DNA of 64,000 nt, from positions 30,578 through 94,577 of the forward strand of contig JAUIGV010000021.1 of assembly GCA_030432565.1 (NCBI GenBank), written 5' to 3'. The notes under the pieces are model-generated. The model was not told the origin of the DNA, did no database searches, and was given only the letters and a program-made list of their open reading frames with translations. The translations under genes and the position numbers were made by a program. Of this stretch, positions 55,588-63,877 are shown piece by piece (within the stretch, counting starts at the first letter, position 1; each line of letters opens with the position of its first letter). Source of the DNA: Verrucomicrobiia bacterium. GTDB taxonomy: Bacteria > Verrucomicrobiota > Verrucomicrobiia > Verrucomicrobiales > Akkermansiaceae.

Positions 55588-56451
55588 ATGATCCGCACGC
55601 TGCTTATCTGCACGACCCTCCTCTGTATCCATACCGCCCAGGCTGAGCCTCTCCGTATCCTCACTTACAATGTCCTTTACGGTTTCAACCATGCCAAAGC
55701 TCCGGAGATCGGAGCGAAGTGGATCGCTGAACAGAAGCCCGACATCGTCGCGCTCCAGGAACTCAACGGGTTCAAACAGGAATCTCTGGAGAAGATCGCT
55801 AAGAAGTGGAACCATGACCACGCAGTCATCCTCAAGGAAAGGGGCTTCCCGGTCGGGCTGACCGCCAACTCTGGGATCACGGTCATCGAGAAACGACTTG
55901 ATGACATGTGGCACGGCTACCTGCACTGCAAGGTCAAGGGGATGCATATTTTCGTCGTGCACCTCTCCCCCGCCCAGCACGCCTTCCGCATGAAAGAGGC
56001 GAAGCTCGTGTGCGCGAAGGCCAAACCCCTCCTCGATGCCGGCGACTCCGTCCTTATCCTGGGGGACTTCAATTGCAACTCCCCGCTCGACCAGAAATGG
56101 CTTGATACACGCCCCAAGGACGAGGAAACCATCGACGAAAAGACCGCCAAGCGCCGTGCTGTCAACGCTGATCCAAACTCCGCCGTCATGACCCAATTCC
56201 TCGCCCTCGGGCTGATTGACCTCGTCCACGCTAAACAACCGACCGGCGAACTCGAGCGTGGCACCTTCGCCACCCGTCTGCTTCCGAAGTATCGCACCGA
56301 CGAGCAACGGAAAAACAAGACCTGGCGCATCGATTTCATTCTCGCCGACCCTACCCTTGCCAAACGCTGTACCTCCGCCCGCATTCCCCGGGATAAGGAG
56401 GTCGATCTCATTTCCGATCACTATCCGGTCGAAGCCATCATCGAGAATTAA
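55588..56451 (+). CDS. Secreted endonuclease/exonuclease/phosphatase (EEP) family hydrolase
   Basis: The start at 55588 (MIRTLLICTTLLCIHTAQA) gives a signal peptide; the frame is open to 55408. The 287-residue protein has the full EEP catalytic set: Asn in TYNVLYG, Glu in ALQELNG, Asp and Asn in GDFNCN, Asp in RIDFILAD, and Asp-His in SDHYPV. The fold hydrolyses phosphodiesters of nucleic acids, sphingolipids or inositol phosphates; the export signal fits extracellular nuclease or phosphodiesterase. It follows the PQQ gene by 158 bp. Confidence 0.9.
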   Translation: MIRTLLICTTLLCIHTAQAEPLRILTYNVLYGFNHAKAPEIGAKWIAEQKPDIVALQELNGFKQESLEKIAKKWNHDHAVILKERGFPVGLTANSGITVIEKRLDDMWHGYLHCKVKGMHIFVVHLSPAQHAFRMKEAKLVCAKAKPLLDAGDSVLILGDFNCNSPLDQKWLDTRPKDEETIDEKTAKRRAVNADPNSAVMTQFLALGLIDLVHAKQPTGELERGTFATRLLPKYRTDEQRKNKTWRIDFILADPTLAKRCTSARIPRDKEVDLISDHYPVEAIIEN

Positions 56452-56852
56452 ACCAGCAATTCCTTGGTTTCACTCAATCATCTTGTGCCGGGTCTTTCTG
56501 ATTGGCTGGAAGCACAGTGACAGCGACGCTCCGGGAGAATCCCTTCCGCCGTCTGCAGAGCGATGGTTTTGGTCGGTGTGGGAGGGAGGAACCTGTTGAA
56601 AACAGCCTCTGAAGACAACTCGTTTGGTTGGCGCGTGAGCCGCCAAACAACGGGTCACACTCTACCAGGATGATGTTCCCAAAAAGAAGAACGGGATGTG
56701 GACCATCGGCAAAGTCCTTGAGCAACTTGATCTCGAAGATCACCTCCTCACTATCCCTGCTATGGAAAAAAAGCGCCGTTAAGCCCTGCTCAACTGTTCA
56801 TGCCGCGAATCCACCCTCACCCTGGCATGATCGCCCTGCTCCTGAATCCGCT
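56452..56852. other. 401-bp intergenic region with a possible gene remnant
   Basis: Between the EEP gene and the SanA-like gene (stops face each other). It contains a short open frame 56639-56782 that looks like the end of a lost protein; otherwise no signal I recognise. Confidence 0.4.
56639..56782 (+). pseudogene. Possible remnant of a lost coding sequence (C-terminal fragment)
   Basis: After an in-frame stop at 56636, the frame AAKQRVTLYQDDVPKKKNG, continuing MWTIGKVLEQLDLEDHLLTI to a stop at 56782, reads like a protein C-terminus. The frame just upstream, reading QLVWLARE up to that point, would join it after a one-base shift. No start codon or full domain remains. It could be a transposase relic, which I cannot verify; coincidence is also possible. 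Confidence 0.25.
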
Positions 56853-57518
56853 TCATAGCGGTAGCTTTTCTTTCTGCCCCAGGAATTTCGGGTCGGTTTT
56901 CAGAACATTCACATCGAGCCACATCTTGACCCGTGCAAGCTTTTCTCGTGAATCAGTCTTCCTTGCGGCTGGCCCGGTCACGCTTTGCGCGTTGAGGCCC
57001 ACCACTTCAAGACCGACCGATTCCGCCAAGTAAGCAGCCCTTTCGTTGTGAAATTTTTGAGAAATCAGAATGATTTTCTCGACCTCAAAAATCTCTTTTG
57101 CCCTCACCACTGAATCCAAGGTCCGCAGTCCGGCGTAGTCACAAACGATCTTCCCTTCAGGAACTCCAGCCTCCACCAAGGCAGCCTTCATGTCCTCGGG
57201 CTCGTTGTAGTCCTGAGAGTGATTGTCACCCGACACGATAAAGCACTTCACCTTGCCGGCTTTCCAAAGCTCCACTGCAGCTGCGATACGATGCATGAAG
57301 TAAAGATTCTGCCGCCCTTGAAAGCTTTTGTTACAACCAAAAACCAAAGCCACATCAGCCTCGGGAACATCGCCCGCATCGTCGTAAAGCTTTCCAGCTG
57401 CCGCTTCCGTGGCAGCGTGATCCGCATAAAAAATCAAAGCAACGGAGAACAGGGCACCCGCCAATCCCAGCAGCAAGAGCCACTTCACCACTTTAAAGAT
57501 CCCAGCCTTCTTTATCAT
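56853..57518 (-). CDS. SanA/ElyC/YdcF-family (DUF218) membrane protein
   Basis: The 221-residue protein has one membrane helix at about residues 12-31. A DUF218 domain follows, with VALVFGCNKS, VKCFIVSGDNHSQDYNEPEDM, ILISQKFHNERAAYLA and the acidic/His residues of the family. SanA and ElyC affect envelope integrity and peptidoglycan precursor supply in Escherichia coli, but the chemistry is not known. It overlaps the upstream SDR gene by 4 bases, so it is the last gene of the fucose operon, though its role there is unclear. Confidence 0.88.
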   Translation of the reverse strand: MIKKAGIFKVVKWLLLLGLAGALFSVALIFYADHAATEAAAGKLYDDAGDVPEADVALVFGCNKSFQGRQNLYFMHRIAAAVELWKAGKVKCFIVSGDNHSQDYNEPEDMKAALVEAGVPEGKIVCDYAGLRTLDSVVRAKEIFEVEKIILISQKFHNERAAYLAESVGLEVVGLNAQSVTGPAARKTDSREKLARVKMWLDVNVLKTDPKFLGQKEKLPL

Positions 57519-58297
57519 GACTTTCTGTCGTTGAGATACGACCGATCCAGGTGCACATAGCCGCCATCCGGATAGACAATCTGCCCGGTGGTATGGCTCG
57601 ATTTTTCGGAAGCTAAAAAGACGACCGCATTCGCGATCTCCTCCGCACTCGTCATTCTCTGACCCAGCGGGATGCGTTCACAAACTTCGGCCAGGTATCC
57701 AACGGGATCCTCTTTTCCTTGCGCCCATGATTCATACATGGGCGTCAACACCTCGGCCGGAGCCACCGCATTCACGCGAATTCCAAACTTCGCCAAATCG
57801 AGAGCCCACTCCCGGGTCAGCGCATTCATCGCCCCCTTCGAAGCCGCGTAACCTGAAGTCTCCCCCTGCCCGGTCTCAGGAACCTTCGAGGTCACATTCA
57901 CGACGAAGCCTTTCGCTTCAATCAGGGCATCCAGGGCGTAATGAGTGAGGGCATAAACGTGCACGATGTTCCGCCGTAAAGATTGCACAAAATCATCCAC
58001 TCCGCTGCGCAACGACACCCTGTCATTGACTCCGGCGTTATGAACCAGCCCGTCGATCCGACCAAAATTCTCAAGGGTCTCCGAGATGGCATTCCGGCAT
58101 GCCTCGTCGGAAGTGAGCTCGGCTTCGATTGCTCTTCCAGCCCCGAGCTTCTCAATGAGTGTGCGCCCCTCTTCCTGCGTTCGTCCCACGATGACCGGAA
58201 TGGCACCTTCGGCGGCAAATCCCTCGACACACGCCGCACCAATCCCCCTTGAGCCGCCAGTCACAACGACCACTTTGTCTTTCAGTCCCAGATCCAT
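57515..58297 (-). CDS. SDR-family oxidoreductase, putative L-fucose dehydrogenase
   Basis: The 260-residue protein has the short-chain dehydrogenase signatures: TGGSRGIG near residue 14-21 for NAD(P), HNAGVNDR, and the Ser-Tyr-x-x-x-Lys site in VNVTSKVPETGQ...YAASKGAMNAL. The classical closing VYPDGGY is present. Position next to L-fuconate dehydratase makes it the best candidate for the first step, L-fucose to L-fuconolactone; sequence alone does not separate it from other sugar SDRs. It lies 11 bp downstream of the dehydratase. Confidence 0.8.
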   Translation of the reverse strand: MDLGLKDKVVVVTGGSRGIGAACVEGFAAEGAIPVIVGRTQEEGRTLIEKLGAGRAIEAELTSDEACRNAISETLENFGRIDGLVHNAGVNDRVSLRSGVDDFVQSLRRNIVHVYALTHYALDALIEAKGFVVNVTSKVPETGQGETSGYAASKGAMNALTREWALDLAKFGIRVNAVAPAEVLTPMYESWAQGKEDPVGYLAEVCERIPLGQRMTSAEEIANAVVFLASEKSSHTTGQIVYPDGGYVHLDRSYLNDRKS

Positions 58298-58308
58298 CGA
58301 CCCGAAGT

Positions 58309-59640
58309 CTAGTCCGTTTCAAACTCAAAGTGAACCCCACACTTTCCCTTGGGTCGCCCGCGCCAAACATCCCCGGCCGGAAAAGTATGATCTTTCAAGA
58401 ACTCCTCCCGGAATTCCAGGCCCCACCCCGGAGCTTCAGGAGCGACGTAATGCCCTCCTTTCATCCGGACCGGTTGCTCAACCGCATCCTGCAAAAAATC
58501 GATATACTCGACCAATTGCGTTTCCGAATGCCCGCTCACCGCAATTTGATCCCACATTCCATAATGCTGAATCATATTACAAAGGGCGATTCCACCTCCG
58601 TGCGGACAAACCGGCACACCAAACTTCGCCGCCATCAGGATGATGGCCATGACATCGTTCACTCCGGCCACTCTCACGGCATCGATCTGGCAATATCCGA
58701 TTGCTCCGCTCTTCAGCAGTTGCTTGAAAATCACAGGCGAAGCCGCGTGCTCGCCACAGGCAAACCGAAACGATTCATCCCTGAAGCTTTCAGAAAGTTC
58801 AAGATACCCCAGAACATCATCCCGGGCGATCGGCTCCTCCACCCACTTCAGATCAAACGGTCCATAGTTCGAAACGTGCTCCTTCGCTTCCTCCACCCCC
58901 CAAAACTGATTGGCATCCACCATCAACGATTGCTCGTCGCCAATCGCTTCCCGCATGAACTTGATCCGCGCCACGTCCTCGGAAGAATTCAAGCCCACCT
59001 TGACCTTGAAGGCGTCAAATCCTTGCTCCTGCAGTTTGCGAACCGTCGCCAAAATCGCCTCATCACTCAGCCCCAACCATCCGGCTGTGCAGTAGGCTTT
59101 CGGCCCGACCTCGCTCATCTCCATCTCACGGGACGCCTTTTTTTGAGCCGCCTTTTTCAGAATTCCCAACGCCTCTTCAGGAGTCAACGCATCCTTCAAA
59201 TTCCTCCAGTCGATACAATGAACTACGAACTCCGGCTCAAGATCCACGAGCAGTTTCCAAAGCGGCTTCCCCTCGGACTTGGCCCACAAATCCCACATTG
59301 CATTAATGATCGCCCCACAAGCCATGCGAAAGACCCCGTCGTGCAACCAACGCAACTGGTGATGATCATTCAACCTCCGATACAGTTTCACCGGAGCCTC
59401 ACAAAACTCCTCCAAAGTCGTGCCGACCACCAAAGAGGCGAGGTCTTCAATTCCATACCCAATCCAGTCCGTTCCCGCCCCAACGGTAAAGACCACGGAC
59501 ACGCCTGTCAGCCCGCCGTCGGTTTCCAGATGCAGCACTGCGGACGAATAATCCGGAGCTTTGTGAAAAGGATCCGAGCCCAACATCTCGTCCGAGGTCG
59601 GAACCCGAACATCGATCACTTTCGCAGAAGTAATTTTCAT
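58309..59640 (-). CDS. L-fuconate dehydratase (enolase superfamily)
   Basis: The 443-residue protein is close in length and motifs to L-fuconate dehydratases. It has FKVKVGLNSSED with the Lys-x-Lys base pair, the metal ligands in VDANQFWG, WVEEPIARDD and ACGEHAASPV, and CPHGGGIALCNMIQHYGMWD near the end. The enzyme removes water from L-fuconate to give 2-keto-3-deoxy-L-fuconate. It sits 4 bp downstream of the FAH-family hydrolase in one operon. A different acid-sugar substrate is possible but the neighbours fit fuconate. Confidence 0.9.
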   Translation of the reverse strand: MKITSAKVIDVRVPTSDEMLGSDPFHKAPDYSSAVLHLETDGGLTGVSVVFTVGAGTDWIGYGIEDLASLVVGTTLEEFCEAPVKLYRRLNDHHQLRWLHDGVFRMACGAIINAMWDLWAKSEGKPLWKLLVDLEPEFVVHCIDWRNLKDALTPEEALGILKKAAQKKASREMEMSEVGPKAYCTAGWLGLSDEAILATVRKLQEQGFDAFKVKVGLNSSEDVARIKFMREAIGDEQSLMVDANQFWGVEEAKEHVSNYGPFDLKWVEEPIARDDVLGYLELSESFRDESFRFACGEHAASPVIFKQLLKSGAIGYCQIDAVRVAGVNDVMAIILMAAKFGVPVCPHGGGIALCNMIQHYGMWDQIAVSGHSETQLVEYIDFLQDAVEQPVRMKGGHYVAPEAPGWGLEFREEFLKDHTFPAGDVWRGRPKGKCGVHFEFETD

Positions 59641-59644
59641 GCCG

Positions 59645-60502
59645 CTAGCGTTCTTTCACGGCCACTTGTTTCTGCGAGCCCAAGCCATCGATTCCCAGCT
59701 CAACCACATCGCCTTCTTTCAAATAGAAGGGCGGATCAAAGCCAAGCCCAACTCCAGCCGGCGTTCCGGTCGAGATCACATCGCCCGGCAGCAGGGTCAT
59801 GAAATTGCTGAGATAGCTGATCACTTGTTGGATGTTAAAAATAAAATCCGAGGTGTTTCCATCCTGTAACTTCTCGCCATTCAAACTTAACCAAAGCCCC
59901 AGATTATTGGGATCAGCGACCTCGTCACTCGTCGCCAGATAGGGGCCAAATGGCGCGTAGGTATCAGCTGATTTCCCCTTCACCCACTGCCCTCCTTTCT
60001 CCAGCTGCCACTCGCGCTCCGAGTAATCATTGTGGACTCCATAACCCGCGACATAATCCAAAGCCTCCTCCTCGCTGACATACTTGGCCCGCTTTCCGAT
60101 CACCACGGCCAGCTCCACTTCCCAATCGGTCTTGTCGGAATCCCGGGGAATCACGATCGCATCATTCGGACCGGCCCACGCAGTCGTCGCTTTAAAAAAC
60201 ACCACCGGCTCACTCGGAGCGTCCATCCCCGCCTCCCTGGCATGTGAGGCATAGTTCAAGCCGATGCACACAATCTTGGAAGGGCGCGCCACCGCCGGGG
60301 CCAAGCTCACCTCCCCGACATCCACCCGCGGCAAGGAATCTCCCCGCTCCTCCAGAAATTTCTCCAGCCTCTGCAAGCCGTCGTTCTCAAAAAAAGCTTC
60401 CCCCCAATCCTCGCCAAAACCGGCGCAATTCAGGATCTCGGTTTCGGAAGCAAAAACACCAGGAACGATCGTATCGTTTTCGTAATATCGGGTCAGTTTC
60501 AT
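59645..60502 (-). CDS. Fumarylacetoacetate hydrolase family protein, putative 2,4-diketo-3-deoxy-L-fuconate hydrolase
   Basis: The 285-residue protein has the FAH fold: SKIVCIGLNYASHAREAGM, VELAVVIGK with the metal-binding Glu, GYGVHNDYSERE, FNIQQVISYLSNF and STGTPAGVG. FAH enzymes cleave carbon-carbon bonds in beta-diketo acids. Here it would split 2,4-diketo-3-deoxy-L-fuconate into pyruvate and L-lactate. It is encoded directly between the L-fuconate dehydratase and the second SDR. Confidence 0.88.
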   Translation of the reverse strand: MKLTRYYENDTIVPGVFASETEILNCAGFGEDWGEAFFENDGLQRLEKFLEERGDSLPRVDVGEVSLAPAVARPSKIVCIGLNYASHAREAGMDAPSEPVVFFKATTAWAGPNDAIVIPRDSDKTDWEVELAVVIGKRAKYVSEEEALDYVAGYGVHNDYSEREWQLEKGGQWVKGKSADTYAPFGPYLATSDEVADPNNLGLWLSLNGEKLQDGNTSDFIFNIQQVISYLSNFMTLLPGDVISTGTPAGVGLGFDPPFYLKEGDVVELGIDGLGSQKQVAVKER

Positions 60503-60515
60503 CAGTCTAAATTTT

Positions 60516-61265
60516 CTATCTCAACAAAGTCGCACCGCCATCGATATCATAGGCCGAGCCCGTAATAAAAGAGGCCTTGTCCGAGCACAAAAACGCGGCC
60601 AACTCCGCCACCTCGGACGGCTTCCCCATCCGCCCGATCGGTTGATACTCGGAGAGCTTTTGGAACATCCCGGCCCGCTCCTCCTCGGGGTAATTTTTCT
60701 CAAGATAACCATCCACAAAAGGGGTGTGAATCCGCGCCGGACAAATGCAGTTCGCCCGAATCCCCTCCTCCAAATAATCCCTCGCCACTGACAGCGTCAT
60801 TGATACCGCCGCCCCCTTCGACATTGAGTAAGCGAAGCGTTCCTGAATCCCCACCTTCGCCGCCATCGATGCCATGTTCACAATCGCCCCGCCCCCGGCT
60901 TCGATCATCTTCGGAATCGCAAAGTGAATGCAGTGATAAATCCCCTTCACATTCACGCCATAAATCCGGTCCATTTCCTCGGGCGTGGTATCGCCAACTT
61001 TGCCGATCGAGGCAATCCCCGCACAATTCACCAAAGCATCCACCTTTGCAATCTTCGCAAAAACCTCCCTCACCGAATCCGTCGACGACACATCACACGC
61101 CAAACACTCCGCACTCCCTCCGGCTTCCTTAATCAGGGAAACGGTCCCGCATCCGGCGGCCTCATCAAGATCAAGCACCACAATATGATCTCCATCACGG
61201 CCCATCCGCTCACAGATCGCCTTGCCAATTCCTGACCCACCTCCGGTTACAACAACGTTCTTCAT
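60516..61265 (-). CDS. SDR-family oxidoreductase, putative 2-keto-3-deoxy-L-fuconate dehydrogenase
   Basis: The 249-residue protein has TGGGSGIGKAI at residues 7-17, CAGIASIG, and the catalytic NMASMAAKVGIQERFAYSMSKGA with Ser, Tyr and Lys. It ends in the classical YDIDGGATLL. As the first gene of the operon it fits the oxidation of 2-keto-3-deoxy-L-fuconate to the diketo acid. It is unlike the SDR at 57515 in sequence, so the two probably act at different steps. Confidence 0.82.
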   Translation of the reverse strand: MKNVVVTGGGSGIGKAICERMGRDGDHIVVLDLDEAAGCGTVSLIKEAGGSAECLACDVSSTDSVREVFAKIAKVDALVNCAGIASIGKVGDTTPEEMDRIYGVNVKGIYHCIHFAIPKMIEAGGGAIVNMASMAAKVGIQERFAYSMSKGAAVSMTLSVARDYLEEGIRANCICPARIHTPFVDGYLEKNYPEEERAGMFQKLSEYQPIGRMGKPSEVAELAAFLCSDKASFITGSAYDIDGGATLLR

Positions 61266-61497
61266 GATCTAAACTTACCCACAACAAGTGCCAAATCCTC
61301 CGCCCCATAGCAAGCCCATCAAGGAGCGCAGGCGTCCCGCCCGTTTCGTCAAGGAGCCAAAAGCCCCCCACAAATCACCCCACGCACCGCATCATCCTTC
61401 GTCAGATGACGAATTCCTGCATCTTCTTTTCAGTCGGGCACCCTGACCCACACCTCCTCTTTCAGGCAGCCCTCTTGAACAGGCCGTCAACCAAGGA

Positions 61498-62847
61498 TTA
61501 ATCGGGCTGATCGACTTCAACCTCGATCAACTCGTGATCGTCTGTAAAAGGCTCGCCGTTTTCAGTCACCCTCTCACCAACAAACCGTCTCCCGTTCCGA
61601 GGCTCTGGGAAGGCTCTCACTCTCCCGTCAAAACTTCCGTGAGAGTCGTGGACCAGAGCCTCTGCCTGATTTGCACGCCAAACACACTCCTCCAGAAACT
61701 CCTGGTCTTCACCATAGTTTCCACTGAACTCATACTCCATCAGCGCATCGGTGAGGCCCTCGAAACTCCCTCCCCGACACCCCCACATGCCTCCCATCAC
61801 CGCCGCCTGGTGGTGAGGATGATCCCGCATCACATGCCAGGACTTCCCGCTTTCTATCCACTCATCCACTGCATCAACTTCCCTCGGAGTCAAACTGGAA
61901 TCAGCATCTCTCACCAGAAGCAGATCCACCCCCTCGTCCAAGGCCGGCAAAAACCTCTCCACCGTCAACGGGAGTCCTGAACCCGCTTCGACGACCTTCC
62001 CGCCCGCATCGCAAATCCGCCCTCGCACCTCCATCGCGACACTTCCATCGACAAATACGATCACCTGCCAATCAGGATAAAGAACTTCGGCCTCCCGCAA
62101 ATTCCGCAAGATTCCCCCAACATACACCGGGTCGTCACCAAAGAGACAATAGGAAATCAGCCGCTTCCCGTAATCCTCCGAGAAGTCCCTCATTATCTTC
62201 CTCTCCTCTTTCCCGCTCACCTGCAGCGCAGAGCCCGCCACCAACCAATCAAAACCAAAGCGATGAAAGAAGGCGCAGCCATGATCGGTCCGTGCCCTAA
62301 GATCGCCAAAGGTCCAGACCTCGTTCCCCAATGCCCGCGAAGCATCCAGGACAGTCGAGGAAATCGCGTTACTGATCGCCCAGGGACATTCCGTGAGTGT
62401 TCTCCACACCCTCACAAACTCCAAAACACGAGCTTCATCCCGATCAAAGTCACTCTTCAAACCCGCCCCATGCCCCAACAGCTTCACCGGGAAACCCATC
62501 TCCTGAATCTTTTCAGCCAACCTCAACGCGGTTTCACCATCGTCCGAAGCAAGCAGAACCTGACTCGCCGCAGTCCTGTCGCAAAGCACCGAAAGAAGGT
62601 CCAGACACACCGACTCCGGAGCCTTCGCCCACTCGATGTGCTTGCGATAATGGAACGCCACCGACTTGCCGGCCTCACCAAGCACATCCTCATAGGCTCC
62701 GATCCGGCAATGCTTTAAAATCAACTCGTAAGCTCTCTTCACCGCTCGCCGGTCCCGCTTTGTCGATAGGAAATAATGACAAAGTCGCTCGTCACCATTC
62801 TCATAATGATACTCCTGCCAAGAACCGGAATCGCTGCTGACGTCCAC
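61498..62847 (-). CDS. Glycosyltransferase-like protein with RDxDS domain
   Basis: The 449-residue protein starts at a GTG at 62847, with GAGGG about 10 bases upstream and an in-frame stop before it. The N-terminal half resembles nucleotide-sugar enzymes of the fucosyltransferase type (LLASDDGETALRLAEKI, AISNAISSTVLDASRALGNE). The C-terminal half, from about residue 300, has LLVRDADSSLTPREVDAVDEW, then WHVMRDHPHH and GGMWGCRGG. This C-terminal unit occurs in proteins of surface-glycan loci. A role in polysaccharide synthesis is likely but the sugar is unknown. Confidence 0.65.
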   Translation of the reverse strand: MDVSSDSGSWQEYHYENGDERLCHYFLSTKRDRRAVKRAYELILKHCRIGAYEDVLGEAGKSVAFHYRKHIEWAKAPESVCLDLLSVLCDRTAASQVLLASDDGETALRLAEKIQEMGFPVKLLGHGAGLKSDFDRDEARVLEFVRVWRTLTECPWAISNAISSTVLDASRALGNEVWTFGDLRARTDHGCAFFHRFGFDWLVAGSALQVSGKEERKIMRDFSEDYGKRLISYCLFGDDPVYVGGILRNLREAEVLYPDWQVIVFVDGSVAMEVRGRICDAGGKVVEAGSGLPLTVERFLPALDEGVDLLLVRDADSSLTPREVDAVDEWIESGKSWHVMRDHPHHQAAVMGGMWGCRGGSFEGLTDALMEYEFSGNYGEDQEFLEECVWRANQAEALVHDSHGSFDGRVRAFPEPRNGRRFVGERVTENGEPFTDDHELIEVEVDQPD

Positions 62848-63163
62848 CCCTGAAAAGCCCTCAAAAAGCTAACCAAAAGCCACTGGACAATGTCGATTCT
62901 CCATCCAACGAATCAGGAAACCATCCTCCCCATCGCAAAAGAGCACTCGCCAAAGCATTCACCCGATTGGTAAAACCTTCGAAAACATAAAGTTCCTTTT
63001 TGCGAAAAGACGGCATTCTAACAATTGATACTAACGTGGAAAATGATGTCGCGTCTGAGCTGTACTACCGCCACCACAGTGTTGAACAATCAATCGTGAT
63101 GGCAAAAACGGACAGTGTCTGAGACGAGAACAGGACCAAGTCAAAAAGATGATTCCTTTCACT
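62848..63163. other. 316-bp AT-rich intergenic region
   Basis: Between the glycosyltransferase-like gene and the sulfotransferase gene, same strand. It is less GC-rich than its surroundings and lies downstream of the sulfotransferase stop. No gene, repeat or terminator stood out. Confidence 0.5.
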
Positions 63164-63598
63164 TCAGGACAAAACTAGCCCTGCCCGTTCTTCCAAAAAC
63201 TCCCGGACTTTGTCAAATTCCGTGAAGTCAAAAACCTGATCCACCTCCCGAAGCGGCAACTCCGGAAAAAAGTCCGCCTGCGCCCGGAAGTGATGGGCCC
63301 ACTCCCGATTCGAGGCCATCAATTCCGGAAGCCGCCTCACAAACTCCGAAAAACCAACTTCCAGCCCCCTCTTATCCCGCGAGGTCCGATACCCGGAAAT
63401 AAAACGCTCCACCGGATCCCGTCGCACCAATAGAGACTCCGCCTCCGGCTGACCATCAAACATCCATCCATTCGCATAGATATCCTTCTCGCACTCCCCC
63501 CCGGTCCGCAGAAAATAGCCCCAAATCCACAAAGTCGTGGAACCATTCTTGGGGATGGAATAGAGACTGAGATTGAGATCGGGGAGGTTGAGAGGCAT
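63164..63598 (-). CDS. Short sulfotransferase-family protein
   Basis: The 144-residue protein has the PAPS-binding loop SIPKNGSTTL at residues 14-23 and the second PAPS contact RRDPVERFISGYR at 59-71, typical of carbohydrate sulfotransferases. It ends at residue 144 while family members are usually 200 or more, so the C-terminal part is missing; the stop is clean. It may be a truncated or specialised form. The setting, next to a glycosyltransferase-like gene, suits sulfation of a surface glycan. Confidence 0.7.
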   Translation of the reverse strand: MPLNLPDLNLSLYSIPKNGSTTLWIWGYFLRTGGECEKDIYANGWMFDGQPEAESLLVRRDPVERFISGYRTSRDKRGLEVGFSEFVRRLPELMASNREWAHHFRAQADFFPELPLREVDQVFDFTEFDKVREFLEERAGLVLS

Positions 63599-63877
63599 CT
63601 ATGACTGAGATGTCTTTTCTAACGAACGGCCTTCCAAACCCGAGACTATCTACGGGAGATTCAAAAATCGTAACTGGAACAAAACCCTTACTTTCGAAAA
63701 GATTACCAATTTTGGATAACCAAAGAAGGAATCCTGACCTTCAAAAGTTCCGATAAAACCATTCCGCTGATTACTTGCGCTCTGATTTAAAGAGCCTCTC
63801 GCCTACTTCCATGCTGTGAAGTCTACACCTAATTTTGTGATATTTTTTCAATTAGAACAAACGCATTTAACTCGGCG
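63599..63877. other. 279-bp AT-rich intergenic region before the insertion sequence
   Basis: It contains runs such as TATTTTTTCAATTAG and no reading frame of note. It could hold the promoter for the sulfotransferase gene on the minus strand. The IS30 end follows at 63878. Confidence 0.4.

Noticed and set aside
58249..59802. Long open frame on the plus strand opposite the L-fuconate dehydratase
   Set aside because: It is antisense to a gene with a full set of enolase-superfamily motifs, and its own translation is low-complexity and lacks any domain.
61266..61497. CAAGGAGC repeated around GCAGGCGTCCCGCCCG, possible dispersed repeat
   Set aside because: Only one short copy is seen in the window, so a repeat family cannot be supported.
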